64,000 nt of DNA from Strigamia acuminata (taxonomy: Eukaryota; Arthropoda; Chilopoda; Geophilomorpha; Linotaeniidae), in assembly GCA_949358305.1 (NCBI GenBank), contig OX442314.1, positions 42,292,581 to 42,356,580 of the forward strand. The letters run 5' to 3'. The position numbers were made by a program, and so were the translations under genes. The stretch's first letter is position 1. The number at the start of each line of letters is the position of its first letter. Shown here piece after piece: positions 21,050-31,291 of the stretch. Below the pieces are notes generated by a model. The model did no database searches. It saw only the letters and a program-made list of their open reading frames with translations, and was not told where the DNA came from.

Positions 21050-24000
21050 TGGAGATAAATATTTAACTAAAAGATTTAAGTTAAAAATAGACAGATTAAA
21101 TTTTCAGTTTATATTTCCATGTGAAGAAGTTAAACTGATGAAATAGAAATACGTAGTAGATTTTCCTTCATTATTTTCGTTTGAAGATTTTAGGGATTTC
21201 AAAGACTACCACCTAATCTCACACGTGGAGGTCCCACCGAGATTAGGTTGCAATTAAATTCGATAGAATTGTAAAAGTGAATTTTGAGATAAATATTTAA
21301 CTAAAAGATTTAGTTAAAAAACAGACAAGTTTCAAACCATGTTTATTTTTTTGAGAAACACCAAAACAGTCCTTTAACTAGGAATTTCGGAAGTTATAGA
21401 CCTATCACACGATCACTGAAATAGGTTGCAAATTAATTCGATCGAATTGCAAAAGCGAATCTTGAATCCGATATTAACTAAAAAATTTTAGTTAAAACAG
21501 ACAAATAGATTTTCAGTTTATATTTTCATGTGAAAAGTTAAACTGACGAAATGGAAACGTTTAGTGAACTCTCTTTACTATTTTCGTTCGACAATTTAAG
21601 GAATACGAAGTATTTTAAATAAGAAATCAAAAAAGTTTCGAGTGAAATAAGAATACAGATATTTTTTTTTCGAAGTTTGTTTTATTTCGAAAAGCTAAAA
21701 ACATACAAGTTTAGAAGGCGGACTTCTTACGAATTTATCTTTTCACCTGAAAAGTTAAAACGAAGAAAACACCGCAACTATTTGGAAATATTTACAAGAA
21801 ATTAAGTTTCTTGTAACTGTACGTCGACACCGATAGCCAGCGACCACGCGCCATAGCAATACGCGTCGATCTCCGTATCAAACGCAGCAGGGAAGCTACT
21901 CAAACCTTCAACGCAAGGTGCGAACGAATGCTTGGAAATTATGGCGGACAACAGATAAAAGACAGCGGAGAAATGTTACAGAAGGTTCGTAGAGATTTAT
22001 TTAAGTGTCGCGAACTAATTTTTCCACTGCCATCGGTACCAAAGATAATTTAGTTGTTGGAGAAAAACAACACACTCCATTTCGCAGAAAAGATTTGCAA
22101 ATCGAAATGAATATTACCTTTATTTGAAGGAATTAACTATTTTCACAAAAAGTACATTTTTTCCTTCGGGACAATGGAAATTAAGAAAATATAAAATGGC
22201 GGCGAATGAAGTTGCCGACCACATAGAATAGTATTTTTTACATTGAAAGTTACGAATCACGATAAACGCTTTCCCTCGGAAAAGTAAAAGGATTTCATTC
22301 AATCTTTCCTTTCGGAAATTTAACAGTGTTTTAAGTTTCCAACGATATTTGGGTCTCCCAAATTTTGAGAATTTCTAAATGAAATTTAGCTGTTTGAAAA
22401 ACAACGAATATTTTTAGTAATCTAATCGGACATTTTCCCACATGATTTCTTAAAACCGGAATAACAAATCCATTTGTGGCTATGAACTTTGCCACATGAA
22501 ATATTTACGGAGCGAATATTTTTTGATTGGATTGAAGCTTTAAAATCAGATAGCTGATTTAAACGAAGAAAATAAGTTTCAAAGTAATTATTTTTCTTTC
22601 GGAAAAATCAAATAAATCACCGCTGATGAAAAGTTGTATTTTTCCATTCGAAAAAACTAAGAATTGCACAAGATTTATCTTCTATTTTGAACATAGATTT
22701 TATTCGGAAAAGGAAAGATTCTAGATACATTATTTTTCTCTAAAAATTAAGAATTTAGTCAATTTTCCTAAAGGTTAATGGAATGTCATCATATATTTCG
22801 TTCGTAATTTACGTGTTAAAGTTTAATCAGAAAAACGATTGAATATGTTTTATTTGCGATAAGTAAAAGAAAGGTTCTTTAAAAATGGAATTTCGATGCA
22901 AATCCCACAGTAAAGGGAATGTTATGTGTGAGCAATTAACGAAAAGTTGGAATAACTTCATTTTATTTCATTCAAAAGTAGTTGTGAAAAATCAATTTCA
23001 AATATTTTTCAAAGAAAAATTATTTTTATCGGAAAAAAGTAATTTACATGTCCTCGCGCGGACCGAGTAGTAAACTGCTTAATTGTGACATCGATACTGT
23101 TATTGTGTCACGTGTTATACGGAATTCCAAACCAGTGAATTACGAATTTTGGCGCGATAGGAATAGAAGTTTGACAGTGAAAGTTCTCCAGATTTGTCTT
23201 TTCATTTGAAAAGTTCAAATTGAGGAAATGCTGCAGCAGATGAAGGTATTTACGACAATTGAGATTTAAATATTCTTTCATTCAAAAGATAAAAGATCTC
23301 TGCAAAAACATCTCGTTATTAGAGATAAGGGGGACGAAAATTATTAAAACGAATAATCAAAGACACGTCCTTCGTAAATATCGCAAAGGAATAACTAATT
23401 GTGAAAACAATTGTCCGCTCAGGGAAAGTGGAATTTAGCTAGATATTTTCTTTCGAAAAATCAAAGCAATTGTCATCAAAAAAGAAAGATTTGATGAATA
23501 ATTTTTACCCAAAAGTCTAAAGGATTGTCGAATAGTTTTCTCCCGAAAAACAAGTACACATTTGTACCAATAACTTTATCGTTTAAAGTAAAATTTCGAA
23601 TATTTTCTTTTGGAAGATTAGAGAATTAGATAATTTTTCTCGCAAAACAAATTTAAAGAATTTTAACGAATTTTTATTTGTTAAAAAAATTTGTTAAAAA
23701 AGGGGGAGATGGATGGTGAAAATTTATTTTTTCACACTCGAAAAATGGAATTTAAACCCGAAAAAGTAAAGACTTGGTCAAATTATTCTTCCTATTGGAA
23801 ATGAATACACAATGTTGGGAATCGAAAATAGATTTCAATTACAAAGGAATGATTATTTGAACGATAATTGAATAAGAATAAGAAAAATTGAGAGTTTGAG
23901 AAAACTTTATTAAAACTGTGGTTGTAATGATATTTCACACTAAACGGAATAATCAAAGAAAAATATTTTTTGAAGAAAAGTTATTTAATTATTTGGATTG

Positions 24001-24130
24001 GTAAAAATCCCAAAGTTCAAGAAGATTGAAGTAAGTTTATTTTATTTTCATTTGAAAAATACAATATTTTACGAATGTCTTCCCGAAGGAATTTTATTTT
24101 ATCGGTAAAATTGAATCTCGAAGGGAACGG
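21050..24130 (+). repeat. Array of degenerate TTTTC-n-GAAAA hairpin-like motifs in element C leader
   Basis: A motif close to tttcattcgaaaagtaaa recurs through the 3-kb leader. Clear copies start near 21113, 21523, 21681, 21739, 22268, 22304, 22590, 22639, 22695, 23197, 23270, 23445, 23540, 23605, 23730 and 24045. Each has a T/C-rich arm, a short TTCG/CTCG/TTTG centre and an A-rich complementary arm. No ORF longer than about 60 codons occurs here. Confidence 0.65.
21226..21244 (+). repeat. Second copy of the element C primer-binding site
   Basis: The 19-nt site and about 60 following bases (ggttgcaattaaattcga...) recur 235 bases downstream. A weaker third copy without the site is near 21410-21470. 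Confidence 0.9.
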
Positions 24131-24513
24131 ACTTAGTAGAGAACTACTAAATAGATGTAACGTCCTTTATACCATTGGCCGACACTAACATCCGCCAATC
24201 AGAAGTTGGGAGATCTAGGGATCCCCAGCCCCCTGCTATTAAAGGAGGACCAGATCAGATACTGATCATTCGCATCCAGACCAGACCAGAAGACGTGTTC
24301 CAGAGTCATCTTGACCACGCCGTCCCGATTTCAGTCACGATTCGAATTTTGTGTGCCGTGTAACCTGCAAAAGCTAACACGTGTCAAACAAACGCGAAGT
24401 TTAATTTTATTTTGTCAAAAGTAAAGTTTAGAAGTGTTTCTTGTTGAAAAGTGTATTATATTCGTCTTCTTTATAAATTAAAGAATTAAAATCGTCAGAT
24501 TTTGAATTTTTTT

Positions 24514-25995
24514 ATGGCTCAAAAACCATTGAATATGATCGATCCAAAAGGAAATAATAAGCAGACAAACTTAAATTTAAGTTCTGTACCACTTGGCGAT
24601 CAAACAGAAAAGATTCCCGATCATTTTACTCTGTATTGTAATCGTCATGGACTGGATAAAACCAAGTTTAAAAATATAATCGAAGCTTCAGACTATGTAA
24701 AAGCTAGGAACTGGCGAGATCGTACCCAATCTCAATCTTCACATCAAGATCCAGTACGGAATCCACAAACATACAGCCGAAACTTAGTGAATCAAGATTC
24801 TCATACTATGTTTCAAACATCCAGTAGGGGATCTAAGTTAGAAAAGTTTAAACCACCTAATTCGGTAGATAAGGGGGAAGAGAATTATAAACCTAATAAT
24901 TCTCGTCCAGAGAGTTCGTTAACTAACCAGTCGGTTGTTCAGAACAAATTAAAACTCGTTTACAATCGAGATCAGCTAATTTCAGTTCGATATGCTAATC
25001 CAGCTGAAGCACAACGATATGTGGCTAGCCTTAATCTGTCGATTAACCTACCGCTATCAAAAGAATTGGGAACCGTAAACAAAAGTTTTGGGCCACCAAT
25101 ATCAACGCAAAGGAAAGATATTCGGACTCCAAACAAACATTTGCAGTCAAATAACGTACAACAACGTGCCCGATCGCCGATCACAAACTCATGTTTGCGG
25201 ACGTATGATTTGTCTACCAAGAAGAGTCCCCAGCCAAGACAATTCTACCTAACGCCCATTTCAAATCGAAAAAAGGTCAAGCAAACTTTTCCCTTGAAAA
25301 AGTATTACCAACACGATAATGAGAATGATTTTAAACCTAAAAAAGAAAGTTTTTTGACTAACCCACGGGAGATCCGGTATCAATTCGAACAGTATTGTAA
25401 ACAATACCAGTTAAATTCAGCTGAATTTAAAAATATAAACGAAGCGCAACAATTCGTATTTCGAAATCAATACCGTAACCAACGACTAAAACCCGTCCCA
25501 GTCGTCAATCTGACGGAGATACAACAATTTGCGTCTGGAAAGCAACCCTGCAATATCCAGAATAATTCATCTCAACGAGAGGAATTAAGAACTTCAAAAA
25601 AGCGTTTTCGGTCACCAAGTCCAGCTGGTGATGAAGAAACTTCAATTACAAACCAACATGTTCAAAAACTGACTGAAAACCCAGGTTTCCAATCATCAGT
25701 TCCACGACTTAGAGTCAAATATAGATCCCCTCGTTTGTTGCGGGATTTCACAATTCCAAATATGGGTCCTTTCCACGTATGGTTTTCCAATGAGGGTCCC
25801 ATTCATGTATGGTTTTCCAGAGATGACCTAAAACAAAAAGTTGGGTCGTCACGGTCATTTACACTGCCAAGTCAGTACACTGTATGTAACTGCCCAAAGG
25901 AAAAACGTCGAAAGAAATCAGTACAGCAGGCTGAGAGATCTCGGAAATTCGCAAATATGCGAGCTCAATATTTAGCAAAGAATCATGTTGATTAA
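24514..25995 (+). CDS. Element C ORF: 493-aa protein of unknown family with internal repeats
   Basis: The first in-frame ATG (24514, MAQKPLNMIDPK) was chosen over an upstream TTG. The protein is basic, asparagine/glutamine-rich and lacks zinc knuckles, an aspartic protease triad, YxDD or DDE motifs. A ~30-residue unit recurs: HFTLYCNRHGLDKTKFKNI (about residue 36), LVYNRDQLISVRYANPAEA (about 148), and YQFEQYCKQYQLNSAEFKNI (about 289), each followed by an EAxxxV/F block. A short doublet FHVWFSNEGPIHVWFS lies near 430. The basic C-terminus (CPKEKRRKKS) could bind nucleic acid or act as a nuclear signal. It may be a highly divergent Gag-like or host-derived protein; function unknown. Confidence 0.75.
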   Translation: MAQKPLNMIDPKGNNKQTNLNLSSVPLGDQTEKIPDHFTLYCNRHGLDKTKFKNIIEASDYVKARNWRDRTQSQSSHQDPVRNPQTYSRNLVNQDSHTMFQTSSRGSKLEKFKPPNSVDKGEENYKPNNSRPESSLTNQSVVQNKLKLVYNRDQLISVRYANPAEAQRYVASLNLSINLPLSKELGTVNKSFGPPISTQRKDIRTPNKHLQSNNVQQRARSPITNSCLRTYDLSTKKSPQPRQFYLTPISNRKKVKQTFPLKKYYQHDNENDFKPKKESFLTNPREIRYQFEQYCKQYQLNSAEFKNINEAQQFVFRNQYRNQRLKPVPVVNLTEIQQFASGKQPCNIQNNSSQREELRTSKKRFRSPSPAGDEETSITNQHVQKLTENPGFQSSVPRLRVKYRSPRLLRDFTIPNMGPFHVWFSNEGPIHVWFSRDDLKQKVGSSRSFTLPSQYTVCNCPKEKRRKKSVQQAERSRKFANMRAQYLAKNHVD

Positions 25996-26577
25996 CATGA
26001 TATGATACACAAAGATTCCCCGATTATAGTGTAAACAGAAAATCCTCTTCTAAAAATCATGACCTCTCTTCTAAAGAAAAGGGGGACAAAATATAAAGTT
26101 AAAATTAACAATTCTCGAAAAGTAATATTACAGTATTAAAAGACAACTAGTTTAAATTAAAATTAGTCAATTGTACAAAGAATACCAAGTGACTCCGGTC
26201 ATGACAATTAAGGGGGACATTTTGATTCTTAAATTGTCAACTCTTATCATCTAAAAGCTATTTATTGTATATTTATAGCGATACATCTGACTAGGCATAT
26301 GAAATAAATATTTTGTGATAACACAAATGATGATTTTATGTATGACGAAAGTTTCTTCAAAAAGAAGACTTGGAAATAAATTCTGGACTTGAATTTAGGC
26401 TATTAGAAAAGATTATTTCGGCAGAAATCCAGAACTTAGATAATTCAAGTTAGTTTATGTAAACTCAAATTCGAAATTGGAAGTCACGGTATCTCCAAGA
26501 TACATCAAGTCCGAAAATAGCATTTATGCTAATTAGGAGAATAACGAAAACTCTATAAAATATTATATAGTTGTGTT
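25996..26577 (+). other. Element C 3' untranslated region with PPT-like tracts
   Basis: No gene. Purine tracts gaaaagggggac (near 26077) and aattaagggggac (near 26207) closely resemble the true polypurine tract at 26578-26588. Confidence 0.6.
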
Positions 26578-26588
26578 ATTAAGGGGGA
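26578..26588 (+). promoter_or_regulatory. Element C polypurine tract
   Basis: Reads attaagggggat just before the 3' LTR; two bases (tg) separate it from the integrated LTR terminus tatgacgg. Confidence 0.85.
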
Positions 26589-26590
26589 TG

Positions 26591-28505
26591 TATGACGGTT
26601 TACAATGGCTATAAATGCCTATTTTCTATCAAGAAAGCGCTGTTGCGCCAATATGATGGTATTTTTACAATATTCTGTGTAAAACTGATAAATGTCTAGA
26701 ATAAAGTCATTTATGATGTTTCAAATACAAAGATGTTCGTTTATTAAGAATAAACACTAATTTCCACATGATACTAAAGTATCACGGCATAATTACGAAG
26801 ATTCGTCTGCTAAAACCCGCATTTGTCAATGCTCCATATTGCCACTAGATGGCGCGATCGCAATTAGCGATAAATTCGAATACGAACTTGAAAACCTCAT
26901 GATTAAATATAAACGTATATTTAATCAAGTGAATAAATTGTGTTAAATATTAATATAAATATATATTAAATATCTGACATTGTTAAATACAATGTAACTT
27001 CCATTTCTGCGGGACAGAATGTTTAGCGATCAATCGGTCAACCGATCAATCTGATTGGTGGAACCCATTTCCGGTCCTGGGTATCCAGTTCCGGTTGTAA
27101 CAAGGATTAGCATAATTTGCATAAATGCTCCTCCGTATCCACTTCCGGTGATACGGGATTGGAGGGATTCGTGGAACCCATGTTCCAATTGGATGACTGG
27201 ATTAATCCTTAAATCCAGTCAGGTTATATAAACCCAAACAATCGGCCATTCCGCAGCTCTGTTTGATTATTTTCTGTTTGGTATTGTTACTTAAGAAATA
27301 TGATTCGTTGTTCACGTAAAAAAAACCTTTTGGTTCTTTGTTGATTTATTCGCAAAGAACCGTTGCATGATTCTACAGAATCATGCCACCGCCGGCAATT
27401 GAAGTCGAAGTGCTGGGATCATTATGTTGCATAAATGTTACAGTTTACGGTTGCGACGCCGAAGGAGAACCCGCCGTTGTGCAATTCAGTATCCTCCGGA
27501 CAGGACCAAGTTGTCTTTTTCGGTATGAACGTATTCCGTTACCACGAGTAGCATCGGTATTGTTGAGAATCGGTTCCTTCACCTGATGGTGCCAAAGCAG
27601 TCTGTTTTACAGTAACCACGAGTAGCACCAAGTGTTTGGCAAGCTGATTCTCATGGTATTCGATGCCAAAGCAGTCGGTCTATTATTAGTACCGCGAGAG
27701 ATAAAACTGCTGTGCGGAGCCGCGAGCTATCGACCCCTGTGTACGTGGTACCGTCAACCACTCGATGGACGACCGTGCTGCGACGCCGGGGACGCTTGAT
27801 ACCGTTCTGCATGGCAAGGCGTATATTCTAATCGATGGCAATTGTGTGTTGCGACGGGAAGCTTAATCTTCATTTTATTTATAACAGCAAAACTTAAACT
27901 CGACAACCAGTTGGACCAAAATCAAGTCAGAAGACTTAATCTCATATTGAACTCAATATAACCGATAAGTTGACGACAACTTATTCCCGAAATATCTAAA
28001 TAAGAATTCACAACGATATGAATTAAATATAATTCATAAGTGGAATATTGATAAGTAAATGAATACATTTACTTACACCAATATCCTCCCAAAGTTGTGG
28101 CGGTGCAGACAAAGTCAACCGCAATGCTCAGATCATTCGATTTATCGACGTGCGATAGTTTACACAGCGAACCAAGGAAACCAGCGAAGCCGTATCGGAC
28201 TCCAGGACACAGCCATCCGGCTTAAGATGACATCTATAATCAGGTCGAGCGATGGGGAAACCGCTCCCATATTCCAGACCCGTAGTGATATTATTCTAGG
28301 GCCAGTTGGCCAATTCTTTGTATAGTTTAATAGCTGATTTAACTTGCCAAATGTCGGCATTAGTCCTATGTATAATTTAGCCTTGATATTATTGTTTACC
28401 AACAATAAACTGTCTTGTATTTATCTCGTATTGTATTCACTGTTTATTTATTGCGATCTCTTCCCGGTACCATTGTTAAATGGGAGTTGTGGTCGTCACC
28501 GTCAC
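26591..28505 (+). repeat. Element C 3' LTR (1915 bp)
   Basis: Copy of 19073-20987; followed by the ACGGT duplication at 28506-28510. Confidence 0.93.
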
Positions 28506-30767
28506 ACGGTGAGGATGATGTGTTTTATCATTTTCAGAAGTGGTTTCTTCTGCTTCCTCCCTCTCCGAAATCGCTTGCTCCGGTTGGGCTGGAGTTACGT
28601 CGGGCGGTTTTTGTTGGTCAGTTTCTTGATGAGGACTTGATTGGTCATCTTGCAAACGCTCTGGTTTGTCATTCGAATTTTTCGGCAACAAATCTTTAAT
28701 TTTTTCCATTGGTTCTAATATTGCTTGCCCTGCCTTATTTGTTTGTCCATGCTCATCACAAATATTCACGATTGGCAGTGGAGTCAGTGTAGAAACCCGT
28801 ACATCGTTTAGCGTTTTGTTTCCGCTTTGGTCGCAGTTTATTCTTCCCGAAAGAGAAAAGACTGTTTTTGTTAAATTCTCTTCTAGCGAGAGCGGGGCCT
28901 TCTCCATTTTTATTGGCGGCCCTGTGTCACTCACTGCTGGTCTTTCAGTTGTTACTGGCTGATGTTGATTCCCCGTGGTTGGTGGGATTTGTAATGACTG
29001 GTCACGAATAGGAAAATTCTTGTTCTGTACAGTCTTGCTGTCTGGTGCTTTTGTTAACAGCTTGGTCAGGTGGCTGGCCTCGCTCGTTACTTCGGTGTGG
29101 CTTGGACACGAAAGAAGCGTTGCTTTTCTGTCTCGAGCTTTTTTCTTTGGCTTGTGTTTATAATTTTCAAATTCAGACTTGAGGCAACTTAGTAGTGTTT
29201 TAGTTCTACTCGATGTTTCCTTTCTGTTGTCCTTTGTCGTTTGCTTGTCGGCATGCGGCTTGGGATTGGTTACGAACTCCTTTCTCTTTTGTGAGCGAGG
29301 ATGACAGCTCCGGGAAGATCGGTTTGAGGTGCTTGTGGGGTCGGGTCGGCGTTGGTCGCCGTCCCTGCCTGTTCGATTTCCCCTCGTGGACGACCGACTT
29401 GGGTGGTCGTCGTCCGACGAGTCGGAGGGGTCGGAGGGGTCGCCATGGGGGCGATTCTCCGCTCCTCTAGGTGGAACTTCATCGCCATCTTGTGGCTTTT
29501 TCTGGCTTCCGGATGGCGGCGGCTCCCTTCCGTCGCTGCTCCCACAAAAAGAATGCCATTTAGTTTCTTCATTCTCTGGGCCTTCGCGGTCCTTATTTGT
29601 ATTCTTCCAATCGAGTGAAGCATTAGTGGTCGCTCCAGTTTCGGATCTCTTCGAGGGGTGACGGTCTCTTGATTTCGGTTCCAGTCGGTCTTCCTCTTGG
29701 GATCTTCCTAATTTTGCCGCTTTCGTTGGCTTTGTTCTGCGCTCTCTTGTTTCGATGTCAGAGCCACAGGGGGGCTTTTGGTTCATTTTTTGGTCTTTCT
29801 CTCTTTTATTTCTCTTCGAAATGTCTTGTTCGTATTTTCTTTGGAATTTCTCTGTTTCTTTTTTCCAATTCTCGGCTTCCCATCTTTTCTGTTCATCAAT
29901 TATAGCTTGTTTTTTAGCTTCATATTCTTCTCTCCATCTTTCTCGCTCCCATTCTTCCTGCTCTCTCAGGAATTGTTCTTTTTCCTTTCTAGCCTTTTCA
30001 GCTTTCATTCTTTCATGGTATTGTTCTTCCCACTTTTGGTGCTGAATTATGGCTTCTTCTCGTAATTTTTGCAGCTTTTCCATTTTATGTTGCGCCAGGA
30101 GTTCTCGGAATTGGTCCTTGTAGTCTTGGGCTTTTTTATGCTTTCCTTCTACGATGACGTTCCATTCTTGCTTTATCTCGGCTTCCTGGTCTCCTCTCAT
30201 TTTTTGTATTATTCTTTCCGTTCGCTCGGCTGTCCTTTTGTCGCGTTGTTGTTTTTCTTCTTCTTCCCTCCAAAGTTGTCTTCTTTCTGCGCTCAATTTT
30301 CGTTGCCGATTTATTGTTTCCAATCTCGCTTCTTCTCGAGCCTTTTCGCGGGCTTTGTAAAGGGCTTTTTGGGGGTCGGGTACAAAACCGCCTATTTCAC
30401 TTGGCGTTTCTTGTTGCATGGGCGTCTCCGCTGCTGGTGTTGCGACTGGCGTTGCGGCTTGGGCCATACAGATAGCATCAGTGAGTAGAGTAATCGATTC
30501 CCAGACCGACGTCCCTACTGGAATGTCTATCGCTGCTTTCAGTCGGGTCGCTTGTTGTGTTAGCCGTATCAGGTGGGCTATCTCGGGAGAGACTGAAGCA
30601 GGTCGCACCGTAACCTGGGGGGTTATCGGGGTCCCGCTCCTGCCTCGCCGCGGAGTTTGTTCTAGCCGTATTAAATGGGCCACTTCAGGGGAAACCGAGG
30701 CAGGCCTCGCCGTAACTTGGGAAGTTATCGGGGTCCCGCCCTGGTCTCGCACAAGAGTTTGATCCAC
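28506..30767 (-). CDS. Element B ORF2, N-terminal segment: coiled-coil region (segment 1 of 3)
   Basis: About 754 residues before the interruption by element C. Near the N-terminus a ~43-residue unit is duplicated (TPITSQVTARPASVSPEVAH and TPITPQVTVRPASVSPEIAH). Roughly residues 130-345 form a long charged coiled coil (REKAREEARLETINRQRKL, EQEEWERERWREEYEAKKQ). The rest is a low-complexity Arg/Ser/Pro/Asp-rich region. No zinc knuckle, no Gag capsid motif and no protease D(S/T)G is recognised. The frame begins in the +1 register relative to ORF1, overlapping it by 83 bases, so it could be reached by +1 shifting, splicing or internal initiation. Taken across A and C, ORF2 is about 1554 codons without a stop. 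Confidence 0.75.
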
Positions 30768-31221
30768 TGGTGGCGATGGGTTGGTGCTGATGGTATTTGT
30801 TTGCCTCGGAGTTTTGTGTCTCCTCGGCCACTAATATCGATACTCGTTCGGTTGATTGTTCGTGAATTTCTTCGCAATTTTCTGGAACTTCTGTATCGGT
30901 ATCTTCGAAGGTTTGCGTATTTAAGGGAACCCGCTCTCGCTCTGGCCCAGGGGGGGCTGTGAGCGAGGCAGCTTGCTCCTCTTTCTGCGTATTCAAGGGA
31001 ATCCGCTCTCGCTCTGCCCCATGGGGGGCTGTGAGCGAGGCAGCTTGCTCCTCTTTCTGCGCCTTCACTTTTTGTTTGTTCGCTCGGGCTTTCGCCTTAG
31101 CGGATTGTTCCGGAACTGGACCGTCCGACCTTTGGTGATAGTCGGAGGTTCTGTTTCCCTTTTTGAGCATAGGTTGCTCGGTTTCAGACGCGGATTGTTC
31201 ATCTTTGTCTGACATTTTCAT
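30685..31221 (-). CDS. Element B ORF1: short N-terminal Gag-position protein (178 aa)
   Basis: Starts with ATG at 31221 (MKMSDKDEQSASETEQ) about 50 bases from the primer site. Rich in Lys, Glu and Ala. A ~27-residue unit is tandemly repeated (EEQAASLTAPHGAERERIPL and EEQAASLTAPPGPERERVPL). It ends at 30685, overlapping ORF2 in another frame. Its position is that of Gag, and D's Gag also begins with an Ala/Lys/Glu-rich segment, but no capsid motif is visible. Confidence 0.65.
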   Translation of the reverse strand: MKMSDKDEQSASETEQPMLKKGNRTSDYHQRSDGPVPEQSAKAKARANKQKVKAQKEEQAASLTAPHGAERERIPLNTQKEEQAASLTAPPGPERERVPLNTQTFEDTDTEVPENCEEIHEQSTERVSILVAEETQNSEANKYHQHQPIATSGSNSCARPGRDPDNFPSYGEACLGFP

Positions 31222-31271
31222 TTGGTTATTTTTAAAAGAGATCACAAGTTCAGTTTGAGATTTATTTCTAA

Positions 31272-31289
31272 ATCCCGGACGGGCCCCCA
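31272..31289 (-). promoter_or_regulatory. Element B primer-binding site (tRNA-Pro type)
   Basis: Plus strand atcccggacgggccccca, two bases from the 5' LTR; identical to D. Confidence 0.9.
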
Positions 31290-31291
31290 CG

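Larger units (their letters stand above)
19073..28505 (+). mobile_element. Element C: large non-autonomous LTR retrotransposon with a novel ORF
   Basis: Long 1915-bp LTRs (19073-20987, 26591-28505) flank a 5.6-kb internal region. A tRNA-Gln-type primer site (20991-21009) and a polypurine tract (26578-26588) fix plus orientation. A 5-bp duplication ACGGT surrounds it. The internal region has no protease, RT, RNase H or integrase motif. It holds a ~3-kb array of degenerate motifs and one 493-aa ORF of unknown family. The two LTR copies look identical in all compared blocks, so insertion into B was recent and some autonomous partner must have supplied enzymes. The 5-bp duplication fits several superfamilies, including BEL/Pao. 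Confidence 0.9.

Noticed and set aside
24172-24363. Short plus ORF before the main element C ORF (62 codons)
   Set aside because: No recognisable content and in a different frame; at most an upstream ORF.
28476-30488. Long plus-strand frames opposite element B ORF2
   Set aside because: Shadows of the Glu/Arg/Lys-rich coiled-coil coding strand.
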